64,000 bases of DNA from Amorphophallus konjac (lineage: Eukaryota; Streptophyta; Magnoliopsida; Alismatales; Araceae): assembly GCA_022559845.1 (NCBI GenBank), contig CM040127.1, forward strand, positions 35,364,708 through 35,428,707, read 5' to 3'. The notes beneath the pieces are model-generated. The model saw nothing but the letters and a program-made list of their open reading frames with translations. It was not told the DNA's origin and ran no database searches. Shown piece by piece: positions 1 through 8,132 of this stretch; position 1 is the first letter of the stretch; every line of letters starts with the position of its first letter. A program made the position numbers and the translations under genes.

Positions 1-981
1 CGTTTCGTTGGCTGGGCGGTCATGGTCTGGCCGCCGCTTGCCCCATATGTCGGTTGGCTAAACGGTCGCGCGATAGACCGCCTGATGAGTTCAGCAATCT
101 GGCATGGACCGCCTGGCACTATGAAGTGGCCAGGGCCCGACCGTTTTTATCTGAGGGTCAGTGTGACCCCCGAGGATGCGTTTGACCGTTGAACGAGGCC
201 GTTTTGCTTTTCGGTCACGGGATGACCGCCTCGTTTCTGGTTGCGGTCCTAGGGTGACCGTTTCTCCGATTTGAACGGTCTGGGAGTGACCGTTCAACCC
301 TGTTTGGCACCCCATTGCTTTGCGGTCTGGATGAGGCCGCTTCTGCTTTAGGCGGTCGAATGGCAGACTGTCCGATTTATTGAACGGTTTGGCACGAGAC
401 TGTTAAGTTCTGGGAGTTGCGGCCCGTGCGAGACCGTTTTCTTCTCCTGGCGGTCCAGGCTTGACCGCCTTTGCCTTAGACGGTCAAGGGGAGGCCGCTT
501 ATTGGTTTTGGTGCCGTTTAGCATTGTGTTGGTCTTCGGTCGACCCGGTTGTGACCCAGTGGTAGACCTTCGGCCTCGTAAGTGTCCCGGACACCCCGTG
601 GGTTCCGTGTCCGTGTTTCTGAGGTGTCAGGAGATACCATGTTACCTCGATTAGCGTGCCCACATGTTCAGCAGTCTGGTGACCCCATGTGTCTTAGGCT
701 TTTGTGTTACGCTTGACCGAGTCACCATGTACCGGTGTGAGTGCGGTGGGGTTCCCCCGCATGTCGTGGGTTTCCCTATAAGATGATTCCCGGCTGGGCC
801 AAGTGTTTGGCCTTGGACTGTGAGTCCAGCCACCCAGCCTAGGGCTGGAGGTTTACCGCTCTTCCCTGGGATGGGGAATCGGCGTGGCGACTTGTGAGCT
901 GCATTGGGAATCATGTTTCTGTGTTTTTCGCGTGGGCCGTGTGTGTGGCCTGTGGCCTGTGAGTCCAATTACCCAGCCTGG
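1..981 (+). mobile_element. Tek-D LTR fragment, left part (outermost Tekay-like LTR)
   Basis: This is the oldest layer. From about 540 onward it aligns with the reverse complement of the Tek-C LTR (roughly 59090 down to 58690), with the same order of blocks such as the GTGACCCAGTGGT segment and the GTGTCCCGGACACC palindrome. Bases 1-500 hold a degenerate array of about nine short inverted repeats built on CGGTC/GACCG, matching the array position in Tek-C. The LTR start lies left of the window. It breaks at 981 where Tat-A is inserted and resumes at 36362. Short ORFs here are chance frames. Confidence 0.88.
977..981. repeat. Target-site duplication of Tat-A, left copy
   Basis: CCTGG immediately before the Tat-A 5' LTR; the matching copy is 36357-36361. 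The exact pair defines the element's ends and shows it inserted into the Tek-D LTR. Confidence 0.95.
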
Positions 982-1240
982 TGTAGACACGCCATTCTTG
1001 ACGCCTCCTGAGAAAGTCTCATATTACTATACGACGCCCCGCAACGGCTTACGCATTTTAAATCACTCGAGTGCTTCCTTTTCTTGGGTCTTCTTCTGCC
1101 TTTTTCGGCATTCGGAATCGTCCCGTCACGGCATTCGGACAGCGTCAACACCAGTCAGACACATCAGGAGGTTCCGGAATCAGGAAGGGTGTCTGACGAG
1201 CGGCCGCCGACGCCTGATTTGAGGACCCGGGTGGGTCTTA

Positions 1241-1892
1241 ATGGGGGCGTCCAGGCCCCTGGACGCCCCCATCTTTTTAATTTATTTTATTATTTTCTCA
1301 GGGCCCAAACCAAATAAAAAATATATATTTTAATGGAGGCGTCAAGGGCCCTGGACGCCTCTATAAAAATAAAAATAAAAAATATCTGTAAAATACCAGT
1401 TGGCATAAAAAAACAAAAAAAATAAAAAAAATATATACATATTAATGGAGGCGTCCAGGCCCTTGGAGGCGTCCAGGCCCTTGGACGCCTCCATAAAAAC
1501 AATTATAAAAAAATCAAAATGTCAGGCTTGGCACAAAAAGACAAAAGAAAGATAAAAAATAATATATTTTTGGAGGCGTCCAGGCCCCTGGACGCCTCCA
1601 TCAACTCTCTCACGGGCGCCGGCCACCGAACGACGGTTTGTCGTGTGTGAAAAAATCCAAATTTTGAAGACGTCCCGGTCGCTGGACGCGCCTATTTCTG
1701 AATCACGAGGCGCCGCTCACAAAACCACGCGTTGTGCCAAACCGCGTGCGGCCGTCGTCAGTTTTCGGTGGACCTGTTAGAGGCGTCCGGAACCCTGAAC
1801 GCCCCCACAAAAGTATTCCAAAAAATATATAAAAATAGAATAAAATATTAATTCGGCCCTGATGGAGGTGTCCAGGGTCCTGGACGCCTCCA
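1241..1892. repeat. U3 palindrome array, Tat-A 5' LTR
   Basis: Seven short inverted repeats of the form GGAGGCGTCCAGG..CCTGGACGCCTCC are separated by A/T-rich spacers: 1241-1272 (15-bp perfect arms ATGGGGGCGTCCAGG, 2-bp centre), 1333-1364, 1445-1493 (a doubled unit), 1571-1600 (14-bp perfect arms), about 1664-1690, about 1778-1806 and 1863-1892. The last ends 13 bp before the TATA box. The same palindrome recurs in the antisense genes at 30699-31397. Function is unknown. Confidence 0.92.
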
Positions 1893-1905
1893 CCCTCCGG
1901 AGCTC

Positions 1906-1913
1906 TATAAATA
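1906..1913 (+). promoter_or_regulatory. LTR TATA box, Tat-A 5' LTR
   Basis: TATAAATA in the context CTCTATAAATAGAGG, 13 bp after a 30-bp palindrome. It is the expected Pol II core promoter, with transcription probably starting near 1935-1945. It is conserved at 35072-35079 in the 3' LTR. Confidence 0.8.
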
Positions 1914-2424
1914 GAGGCCCACCCCCTCAGTTCTGGGGGAGCTTCTAAGTGATCCGATAGGCTGCCGGAGCCCAGAGGCTACGGAGTCATTTTCTAACCC
2001 GTGGGTTCTTTTGTAGGTGGAGGTTCTGCCGGCTTCTCGGGTGCTCACGCTCGCGAGAGGAAGGTCGTCTTCATCCACCGCGCTTCCACGTCGTCCCCAC
2101 GCTGCCGGAGCTCCGCCGGATTTCATCCTCGGCTCATCCAATAAGCCTTTTCTTCCCCTTTTTTCTTCGTAGTTCTTTTGCATTCATCATCTCGCATCCT
2201 CTATCCCCCTTCATAAGGGCGCCTCTTCTTTTATACTTCTGCATCCATCATCTCATTTTCCTCCTACTCGAGTCCGAGAGGGGTTTAAAAGATAACACCA
2301 ACCAGGTGTGTGTCTTGCCATCATTTCGTTATTTTTATCGCAAGGATTTGAATACTACACCTCCATCTTTCTAATCCACTTGTCATTTGTTTGTCGTTAT
2401 TTTGCAAGGGTAGCCGAGGAAAGC

Positions 2425-2453
2425 CCTCTCCGTCGGCCGGCCGGAGGGAGAGG
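2425..2453 (+). other. Leader stem with CGGCCGGCCG palindrome
   Basis: CCTCTCC pairs with GGAGAGG around the 10-bp palindrome CGGCCGGCCG (2434-2443). The same palindrome with a different but still pairing outer stem (CTCTTC/GAAGAG) occurs in the Tat-B LTR at 42175-42202, so the fold looks conserved although the flanks are not. It lies downstream of the TATA box and so in the genomic RNA leader. A retrovirus-like dimerisation role is inference. Confidence 0.6.
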
Positions 2454-2545
2454 AAGAAGCAACCCGCCATCTCCCGCTCTTGAGGTAGGCGCGATCACTT
2501 TCTTATTTTGGGGTCTTTCGGCCCCTGGCGATCACATCTTATTTT

Positions 2546-3003
2546 CGAGGCCGCGGCGAGTCACTTCCCCAATGGCCGTTTAAATTTCCGTTCTTATATT
2601 CTCTTTATACTCTGTTATATTCTGCTCATATTCTCGAGGCCGCGGCGAGTCACTTCCCCAATGGCCGTTTAAATTCCCGTTCTTATATGTTATATTCTTA
2701 TCTATTCGTGTTCTCGAGGCCGCGGCGAGTCACTTCCCCAATGGCCGTTTAAATTCACGTTCTTATACGTTATATTCTTATCTGTTTGTGTTCTCGAGGC
2801 CGCGGCGAGTCACTTCCCCAATGGCCGTTTAAATTCCCGCTCTTTGTATTCTCTCTATATTCTGTCATCTTATTATCTGCTCATATTCTCGAGGCCGCGA
2901 CGAGTCACTTCCCCAATGGCCGTTTCAATTCTTGTTATTTAATTTTTGCACCATTCCCGTCCCCCCGAGGCCGCGGCGAGTCACTTCCCGCTATGGCCGT
3001 TTA
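2546..3003 (+). repeat. Six-copy tandem repeat in the transcribed part of the Tat-A LTR
   Basis: Six copies of a conserved core starting CGAGGCCGCGGCGAGTCACT and ending at ATGGCCGTTT are separated by T-rich spacers with repeat lengths near 75-95 bp. The last copy reads CCCGCTATGG instead of CCCCAATGG. The array is kept in the 3' LTR at 35711-36168. Confidence 0.9.
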
Positions 3004-3195
3004 ACCCCATATTTTGCTATATCACACTTGTCACGCTCGCCCCGCCAGAGCAATCTCCCGTGGTGGCCCCTTCTCTCTCTTCTCTTATTTCTGTGTTGCA
3101 GCAAACAAACACCAAAAGAACAAAAAAAGAAGGAGCCCGCACGCGCTCCGCGTCCTCTCCGCTCTTCCCCGAACCGCGTGACGTCGCTCACAGAT

Positions 3196-3213
3196 TGGCG
3201 ATCACGGTGGGAC
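3196..3213 (+). other. Primer binding site of Tat-A (tRNA-Arg-like)
   Basis: TGGCGATCACGGTGGGAC begins 3 bp after the LTR. Its complement ends in CGCCA and resembles plant tRNA-Arg 3' ends, the primer reported for Tat/Ogre elements. The identical 18-mer is at 42406-42423 in Tat-B. The tRNA identity is from memory. Confidence 0.7.
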
Positions 3214-3787
3214 CTCTACTGCTTCCTTTCGGCTACCCTTGCAAGTTCGGCACCACCCGTGCCTCTCCACCTTCGCGCCCGCGCGCGCCCCCGTTGTGCT
3301 CACAGCAGCACTGTCAGTTTTGATTGGTTCTTTGTTTATTATATGTCTGTTATTTCTGTTGTTTTCTCACTCCATATATCTGTCAGCATTCCATTGCATA
3401 CATCCATTCCTCTTTTCTATCATTTTTTTCATTTTTTGAGGATCACCCTTTCCCGGTGAAGGAAGGACTCTCCGTTTGGGAATTCCTCTCAACGGACTAG
3501 AATCTCCTACACTGGGACCTCCGTAAGTCCCCGACATCGAAGAATCTCCTCTTCGTTCACTGGACTGGTTGTACCATTGAAGTTCCCCGGAGTTAGTCAT
3601 TTCATTCGTGGTGAGACGAGAGACCCTAGCTGACACGGCGGTGAAACAAAAACAAACTAGGGTCCCCATTTTGTGTGAACTTCGGATCTCGCTAAAAATA
3701 CAAAAAAAAATCATCAAAATCAAAACACAAAAAAGGGCGTAAAGGCATCCACTTGTTTGATAATCTCTGCTACCTACTTGCTAGTGT
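3214..3787 (+). other. Untranslated leader of Tat-A
   Basis: This is about 570 bp between PBS and gag with no convincing ORF. It is pyrimidine-rich to about 3440, then A-rich before the gag start. A comparable leader precedes the Tat-B ORF; both contain the phrase CCTCCGTAAGTCCCCG (3520-3535 here), a possible splice-donor-like or packaging element. Confidence 0.6.
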
Positions 3788-6334
3788 ATGTTTTTGCGTT
3801 CTGGGAAAACTGTGAGCATGTCTCACGAGTCTTTTGAGGAGAACCACCCTAGCCGTGGTTTGTCAGCCGACCCGCGAGTCTATGCTATGGACTCGGGTCC
3901 TTCTCATGACCCCTCGCATGAGGTGCAGGTTATTGCCGGGGACACGTCCCCGCCACAGGATATCACTTCCTTACTGGGCGTCCTCGCCAACACGGAGCTT
4001 ACCTCTGAACAGCTCCGGGCCTTCCAGGCCATTCTAAAAGGGAAATCTGTTTCCCCCACGCCCCAGGAGTCAACTCCGGCCATCGCACCTCTCCAAGAGT
4101 CCGTGCAGGCCATTCCATCTCCCTCATTGGCGCAAGCCATCCAGTCTCCCTCGCTTCAAGGACAAGCGAGCCAACAACCACCCTCATTCCAGTTCCCATC
4201 ACAATCTCAAACTCCCGTTGTTCCCCAGACACCGCTTCAGCCGGGGCCAACTGTCGGCGGTCCGACAGCTCCCTCTCATTCTGGGTTCCCCCCTCAAGTC
4301 TCCGGGAGACAGTTTCTCCCCCAGTGGCAAGTGCCACCTTCACCCCCAGAGGAGCTCGCCCAATCGCTCCTCAATAGGTTCAACCGCATGGACGAGCAGT
4401 TTCAAAATCTGAGAAGGATGGTGGACGTGAAAGCCACCCCGGAGGTTGCTTTGCCAATCCTTCCCGTCATTCATCTTCCTCCCTCCGAAATGCCCACGTA
4501 CCGCAGATACAATGGTACCGGCAACCCCTTCATTCATCTCAAGGATTTCATGTATGAGTCCTCTTACTGGCAAAACGATCAGAGGTCCCTGGCATACCTC
4601 TTTCGGAGATCATTGGATGGTCCCGCGCTTGAGTGGTTCTATTCTCTGGAGCCCCGCGAGGCCGAGAATTTTGAAATAGTCCAGAGAAGGTTCTTGCAGA
4701 AATATAGGGATAGGGTCGGTCCCTCACTCTCCATTACCGACCTAGTGGCCGAAAAGATGAAACCCGACGAGGATTTTGTCCGATATGCTGATAGATGGAG
4801 GTCTCTGGCGGAAAGAATAAGGGATACCCTCTCCGAGCCCGAACAAGTGAAGATGATTGTGTCTAATGCAACCCCACAGTTCAGACATGTCCTGGCCATG
4901 AATAAACTTACTACAATGGAGGAACTCTATGAAAGGGCCCGATACGTCCAAACCCAGCTAAAAGACTCCCCCATCATGAACATGTTTGAGTCGCCGAAGC
5001 CCAAAGTGGTCAGAAAGACAGGCGCTGGTGTCCCGGGCGGAGCCACAGAAGGGGTCGTGACAAATGAGCAAGTCGGTGCGGTCAACAATGCCAACTATGC
5101 AGTCAATCCAAGGCCTCCACAAATGCCCCGACTTCCCCTTCAACCGGGTCCTTTCCCTCTTCGTCCTCCACCCCAAAATAATCCACCCCAGGATAATATG
5201 CCTCCATTACGCCAACCCCAGCAACAACAACCACAACCTCAGCAACAACAACCACCGCTTCAGTACAACCAAGTTCCACCCCCGGGGAACTATGGTCCCC
5301 AACAGCAACAAAGGAGGCCGCTCGGTCCCAAGAGAGCCTACTATCCACCATTGCCAGAAACCTTAGCAGACATTTTTAATGCCCTCATGGCATCAAACCA
5401 ACTCGCCCTACCCAGAGAAAGGCCCGCGTGGCCCCCCAATGTTGATACCTCCAAATACTGCGTCTACCACAGGCAGCCAGGACACACAGTAGATTACTGC
5501 TTCCATTTCAAAGATTACATCCATGATATGAATGATGAACATCAAATAGATTGGGATGAGATGAGACGGTACGTCGCGGCTCTCAAGGCTAGGAGACCTC
5601 CTCAGAGGCCACAGCAGCAGTTACAACAGCAGCAGCAGCAGCAACCACAACAACAACAACAGCCTCAGCAGGCCCCACAACAACAGCCCGACATGGGAAT
5701 AATCCAGAATCCATTACCGGAGCACCAACAGCCCAATCATCAGGTTAACCCCATCTCCTCCTTCCCGGAAGTCGGGAGAGAGCAGGTGTGGCACCAGGAA
5801 AGTACCTCCATTCTTTCTACCTCCAACCCTATCGTCATGCAACCCCCTCACCTTGCCCGGGTAGCACCTCTCTCTCATCAACCCGCGTCAGTATCGCCTT
5901 CACCATTTCCACTACCATTACGCCCTCTCATCCGCACCCCGACCTCCTATCAACCGACACTCTCCACTACGCCTTCACACCCTCTCACCTTCTCTCACTC
6001 CCCCACTTTACCATCCACCTCTACCACATTTACCCCTACGCCTTCTAAACCCCTTATCATCCGTCAACCATACATAACCCCGTCTTTCTCCACCACATCA
6101 CCACTAATGCCTCAAAACCACTCATCACCCACCATCCACCTCAAAACCTTTACCCGTTTCAAACCTTACCTCCACCTCCACCTTCTAGACCCCTTATCCT
6201 TCATAATCCGTGCAATAGCCCCTCTACCTCCACCATGCCGCCACCTAACAAACCCCTCATCAGAATCCCTGCTCCCGTCATCACCCCTGCTTCATCAACC
6301 ATTCCTCCACTACTACCCCTCAAACCCCTGTTAA
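3788..6334 (+). CDS. gag: Tat-A Gag
   Basis: Gag forms the cytoplasmic particle that packages element RNA. The 848-aa frame starts at the first ATG after the leader. Residues about 1-220 are proline/glutamine-rich, with a short helical segment near 60-80. The Ty3/gypsy capsid-type domain spans about 234-400, starting at MPTYRRYNGTGNPF. A nucleocapsid-type zinc motif of Tat form, CVYHRQPGHTVDYC, is near 557-572. Glutamine runs flank it (DNA 5218-5320 and 5610-5690). The last 180 or so residues are a Pro/Ser/Thr-rich tail that overlaps the protease frame from 6235. Protease lies in another frame, so expression needs a frameshift or this copy carries an indel. The frame looks intact and the assignment is firm. 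Confidence 0.9.
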   Translation: MFLRSGKTVSMSHESFEENHPSRGLSADPRVYAMDSGPSHDPSHEVQVIAGDTSPPQDITSLLGVLANTELTSEQLRAFQAILKGKSVSPTPQESTPAIAPLQESVQAIPSPSLAQAIQSPSLQGQASQQPPSFQFPSQSQTPVVPQTPLQPGPTVGGPTAPSHSGFPPQVSGRQFLPQWQVPPSPPEELAQSLLNRFNRMDEQFQNLRRMVDVKATPEVALPILPVIHLPPSEMPTYRRYNGTGNPFIHLKDFMYESSYWQNDQRSLAYLFRRSLDGPALEWFYSLEPREAENFEIVQRRFLQKYRDRVGPSLSITDLVAEKMKPDEDFVRYADRWRSLAERIRDTLSEPEQVKMIVSNATPQFRHVLAMNKLTTMEELYERARYVQTQLKDSPIMNMFESPKPKVVRKTGAGVPGGATEGVVTNEQVGAVNNANYAVNPRPPQMPRLPLQPGPFPLRPPPQNNPPQDNMPPLRQPQQQQPQPQQQQPPLQYNQVPPPGNYGPQQQQRRPLGPKRAYYPPLPETLADIFNALMASNQLALPRERPAWPPNVDTSKYCVYHRQPGHTVDYCFHFKDYIHDMNDEHQIDWDEMRRYVAALKARRPPQRPQQQLQQQQQQQPQQQQQPQQAPQQQPDMGIIQNPLPEHQQPNHQVNPISSFPEVGREQVWHQESTSILSTSNPIVMQPPHLARVAPLSHQPASVSPSPFPLPLRPLIRTPTSYQPTLSTTPSHPLTFSHSPTLPSTSTTFTPTPSKPLIIRQPYITPSFSTTSPLMPQNHSSPTIHLKTFTRFKPYLHLHLLDPLSFIIRAIAPLPPPCRHLTNPSSESLLPSSPLLHQPFLHYYPSNPC

Positions 6335-7656
6335 AACCCACTGCTACCCCCACAGAGGTACAAAAGCCGCAGGCAATGGTGCTCCGGAGTGGAAGGATTT
6401 TCCACAGGGTTTTCCCCCACAACAGTCAGAATCTCGAGCAATCTCAGCCAGAGAAGGATGATGCAGAACAACCAGAAAGAGCTATCCCTGGAACACAGTA
6501 TGATCTATTGAAACACTTGGACAAGACACCTGCCCGGATCTCCATCCTAGAGCTACTTCAAAGATCCACATCCCACCAGGCGGCCTTGATGGAATATCTT
6601 CAAAAGGTCATGGTTAATGAAGACCTCCCCGTGGAGAAGATTTCGACCGTCCTGACCCCAACAGACACACAACCAGCCATCATGTTTCACAACTACGAGC
6701 TCGCTCCCAAGGAAGCTCGGAAATATGCATTGTGCATTTCAATAAAAATTAATGGGGTATCCATAAACCCGTGTCTTGTGGACACGGGTGCATCCATAAA
6801 TGTGATCTCCATGAGCACTCTTCAGTTGTGTGGGGTCAACGAGGAACAAATAAGACCTTCCTCGATCACGGTCACGGCTTATGACAATAGCAAAAGGCCA
6901 CCGCAGGGGATGATTATTCTGAAGGCAGAACTAGGCCCCATGTCAATTCCCACGGAATTCCATGTCCTCGACATGGACCCCACATTCAAGGCTATACTGG
7001 GTCGCCCTTACATCGAAGCCATGGACGCTGTGCCTTCCACCAACCATCAGTGCATGAAGTTTCCTTACAATGGGAGAATTATTAAAGTGGTCAGTACACC
7101 TGTCCTTCACACAGTGGATGCTATCAACACCTCTCTGCCTTCTGTTTGGCCGTCTCATCGGCCCATATTGTCACTGCTGGACGTACGTGATCCATCTCAT
7201 GTTCCACTAGCACCAAAGGAGCCGGTCAGGGCAACCACAACATCATGTCTCCCTTTTCACTCCAAAGGTTGGGAGATTATGAGGAACATCGGCTATCAAC
7301 AAGGAAAATGTCTGGGCGCACAGTCACAGGGTATGCTCAAATCGCCAAAGGAAATTAGGCCGAACCGCAGGTTTGACCTAGGCTTCAAAGGACCGTTCAA
7401 GGCAGATTGGGAGCCCCTCACGTGGACTCTACCAAACCACTTCAACAGAGGGCCCGTTGTTCAGATGGGAGATCACCCACGAGAAGCATATGGGGGATCA
7501 CATGCTGTATATTTGGCTGAAAAATGTCCGAGGATCACCAAAAGAGGCAAGATCAAGATCCGGAATGCGAGTGGGACAAATGGTTCGACATACGGGACAT
7601 TTCCGTTGCACTGGAAAGGATGTTCTCGTCTCCGCAGCTTGAAGGACCACCATTGA
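6235..7656 (+). CDS. pol: Tat-A protease with G-patch
   Basis: This is an aspartic protease that would process the polyproteins. The frame differs from gag (overlap 6235-6334); the displayed ATG is only the first in the frame. The catalytic motif LVDTGAS lies at about residues 180-187 (DNA 6776-6796) and the conserved ILGRPYIEAM follows near 6990. Downstream, residues about 345-375 (GWEIMRNIGYQQGKCLG and beyond) look like a degenerate G-patch, common after protease in Tat elements. Near 7520 the coding signal moves to the frame of the next ORF, suggesting an indel; the last 40 or so residues are probably out-of-frame noise. Confidence 0.85.
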   Translation: MPPPNKPLIRIPAPVITPASSTIPPLLPLKPLLKPTATPTEVQKPQAMVLRSGRIFHRVFPHNSQNLEQSQPEKDDAEQPERAIPGTQYDLLKHLDKTPARISILELLQRSTSHQAALMEYLQKVMVNEDLPVEKISTVLTPTDTQPAIMFHNYELAPKEARKYALCISIKINGVSINPCLVDTGASINVISMSTLQLCGVNEEQIRPSSITVTAYDNSKRPPQGMIILKAELGPMSIPTEFHVLDMDPTFKAILGRPYIEAMDAVPSTNHQCMKFPYNGRIIKVVSTPVLHTVDAINTSLPSVWPSHRPILSLLDVRDPSHVPLAPKEPVRATTTSCLPFHSKGWEIMRNIGYQQGKCLGAQSQGMLKSPKEIRPNRRFDLGFKGPFKADWEPLTWTLPNHFNRGPVVQMGDHPREAYGGSHAVYLAEKCPRITKRGKIKIRNASGTNGSTYGTFPLHWKGCSRLRSLKDHH

Positions 7657-8132
7657 TCTCCGAAATACCAGAGAATATTACCACTCTTGCCAAGGTTCCA
7701 AACTATCCTCGTCCTCGCCAGAAGGACTCTGTCATCGACGGATCTTCATCCGTCCTCAACATTGCCGTCGACGGCTCATTAGCCGCCATCCTCTCCATCC
7801 ACTCGTCTCAGCCTTTGCTGATATCTTCTTCCTGGGCCAGACGATTGTCTGATGATCTTCCCAGGTCCCCTTCTTTGCTTACATACCTGCGCGGGCTTTT
7901 CAACCCGCGCCAGGTCTTCAACCATGATCTGCTCTATGAGCCTCACAATCCTCTAGCCATAACCCCTTTTCTCTCTCCTCCAATCTCTTTTCACTGCTTT
8001 GTCATTAAAAATGAAAACGAAAAAAAAACGTCAATTTTCAAACTCCCCAACAACACATCTTCGTTGAGGAAACCTCCTACATCTCCCACGGGTGCGTACC
8101 GCCTCGCGGACCACCCGTCCAAGGTCCGATGA
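7524..8132 (+). CDS. Linker ORF between protease and RT
   Basis: A 202-codon frame continues the protease/G-patch polyprotein after the presumed shift near 7520 and overlaps the RT frame by the ATGA at 8129-8132. The start (CEWDKWFDIRDISVALERMF) and PENITTLAKVPNYPRP read like ordinary Tat linker sequence; the rest is Ser/Pro-rich with no domain I recognise. The overlap could permit frameshifting or reinitiation, or simply mark decay. The corresponding stretch of Tat-B appears to have expanded into its repeat-rich tail. Confidence 0.55.
   Translation: MSEDHQKRQDQDPECEWDKWFDIRDISVALERMFSSPQLEGPPLISEIPENITTLAKVPNYPRPRQKDSVIDGSSSVLNIAVDGSLAAILSIHSSQPLLISSSWARRLSDDLPRSPSLLTYLRGLFNPRQVFNHDLLYEPHNPLAITPFLSPPISFHCFVIKNENEKKTSIFKLPNNTSSLRKPPTSPTGAYRLADHPSKVR

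Larger units (their letters stand above)
982..3192 (+). repeat. Tat-A 5' LTR
   Basis: It begins TGTAGACACGCC and ends CTCACA, and is repeated at 34165-36356. U3 (982 to about 1940) carries a palindrome array and a TATA box; the transcribed part carries a six-copy tandem repeat and a CGGCCGGCCG palindrome. Compared with the 3' LTR it has an extra 18 bp within one palindrome near 1447-1493, plus scattered substitutions. Confidence 0.95.
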
